Virus record (IMG/VR): IMGVR_UViG_3300008219_000029
Coordinates: 1-40,124 of that record
Direction: 5' to 3' (one strand)
Source: a virus
DNA: 40,124 nucleotides
Within the stretch, counting starts at the first letter, position 1; every line of letters begins with the position of its first letter. This document shows positions 39,807 through 40,124 of this stretch, piece by piece. The notes beneath the pieces were generated by a model that saw only the letters and a program-made list of their open reading frames with translations, was not told where the DNA came from and ran no database searches. The translations under genes and the position numbers were made by a program.

Positions 39807-40084
39807 TAGTGTAGTTCCTTAATAATTTGATGTGTCCCCATGTGAGCGTTCGCGCCTAAGATGTAGCCTATTAGCATATCTTGGCTGTTAAACACTTTGG
39901 TCTGTGCTGCTCTACCTTCAATGTCGTAGGCATGAATAGCACAAGTACCGTCGCCGTATACTGGCGTTAACTCTACTGACGAAAATTTACGGTCGGCAAA
40001 GCGGTCAGCGTACTTTTGTAATTGGTCTAAAACAAAACGACGATTAGCACCAGTTATCTTTAAGTTTAGTATATTGAGTTTCAT
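39806..40084 (-). CDS. Small protein of unknown function
   Basis: A 92-residue protein. Of two adjacent ATGs (40087, 40084) the second has better spacing (7 nt) from AGAGGA; a longer in-frame start upstream lacks a site. Mixed alpha/beta: LNILNLKITGANRRFVLDQL, a strand SVELTPVYGDGTCAIHAYD and a final helix. No family recognised. Its TAA overlaps the next ATG by one base, so the two genes are coupled. Its promoter lies at or beyond the window end. Confidence 0.6.
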   Translation of the reverse strand: MKLNILNLKITGANRRFVLDQLQKYADRFADRKFSSVELTPVYGDGTCAIHAYDIEGRAAQTKVFNSQDMLIGYILGANAHMGTHQIIKELH

Positions 40085-40124
40085 CATTTTTTCCTCTTGG
40101 TTGATAGATTGCTTCACATAGCCC

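Overview
The window is a continuous piece of a tailed-phage genome, most likely a short-tailed (podovirus-like) phage of a marine or aquatic Gram-negative bacterium. The phage assignment is firm. It rests on the head-to-tail joining proteins, the tail fibre with a self-cleaving chaperone, the very large virion 'polyvalent' proteins, the phage-type family A DNA polymerase, and dense packing with ATGA/TAATG overlaps and good Shine-Dalgarno sites. The Gram-negative host follows from a predicted outer-membrane barrel and a signal-peptide Sel1 protein; the aquatic habitat is only an impression from the protein families. No integrase, terminase, portal, RNA polymerase, endolysin or tRNA gene was recognised, so lifestyle and lysis cannot be settled here.

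Layout. (1) Bases 1-20514, plus strand: virion module. It opens with the last codons of a gene that may encode the major capsid protein and a terminator. Next come a conserved virion protein, a head-tail adaptor, a probable tail nozzle/tube protein and an S74-chaperone tail fibre. A run of internal or ejected-protein candidates follows: a coiled-coil protein with an H1-like basic tail, a GNAT acetyltransferase, a protein with a cationic amphipathic and membrane-spanning N-terminus, two small proteins, and an 1140-residue polyvalent protein with ParB-like and HELIH metallopeptidase domains. The module ends with several beta-rich appendage proteins and a 964-residue LPD38-type polyvalent protein. 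(2) Bases 20511-26927, minus strand: replication block with a Cas4/AddB-like Fe-S nuclease (DUF2800), a probable ssDNA-binding protein, family A DNA polymerase with proofreading domain, and an HTH-metallophosphoesterase. (3) Bases 27071-37601, plus strand: early/replication and accessory genes. These include a VRR-NUC nuclease, NinH-like HTH, SNF2 helicase, HAD phosphatase, primase-SF3 helicase, several tiny membrane proteins, a cytosine methyltransferase-like protein and an outer-membrane protein. (4) Bases 37698-40117, minus strand: accessory genes, including a secreted Sel1-repeat protein and an XRE-type regulator.

Blocks 2 and 3 diverge from a promoter region at 26928-27070. Blocks 1/2 and 3/4 converge. 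A 215-base intergenic region at 33363-33577 is the main regulatory feature: a bulged hairpin, a terminator able to compete with a pseudoknot, two sigma70-like promoters, an 11-bp inverted repeat and a CATTT repeat.

Functionally, the nuclease, SSB-like protein, polymerase, primase-helicase and SNF2 helicase would form the replication machinery. The large virion proteins may enter the cell with the DNA. The membrane, outer-membrane and secreted accessory proteins are the best candidates for new host-takeover or superinfection-exclusion functions.
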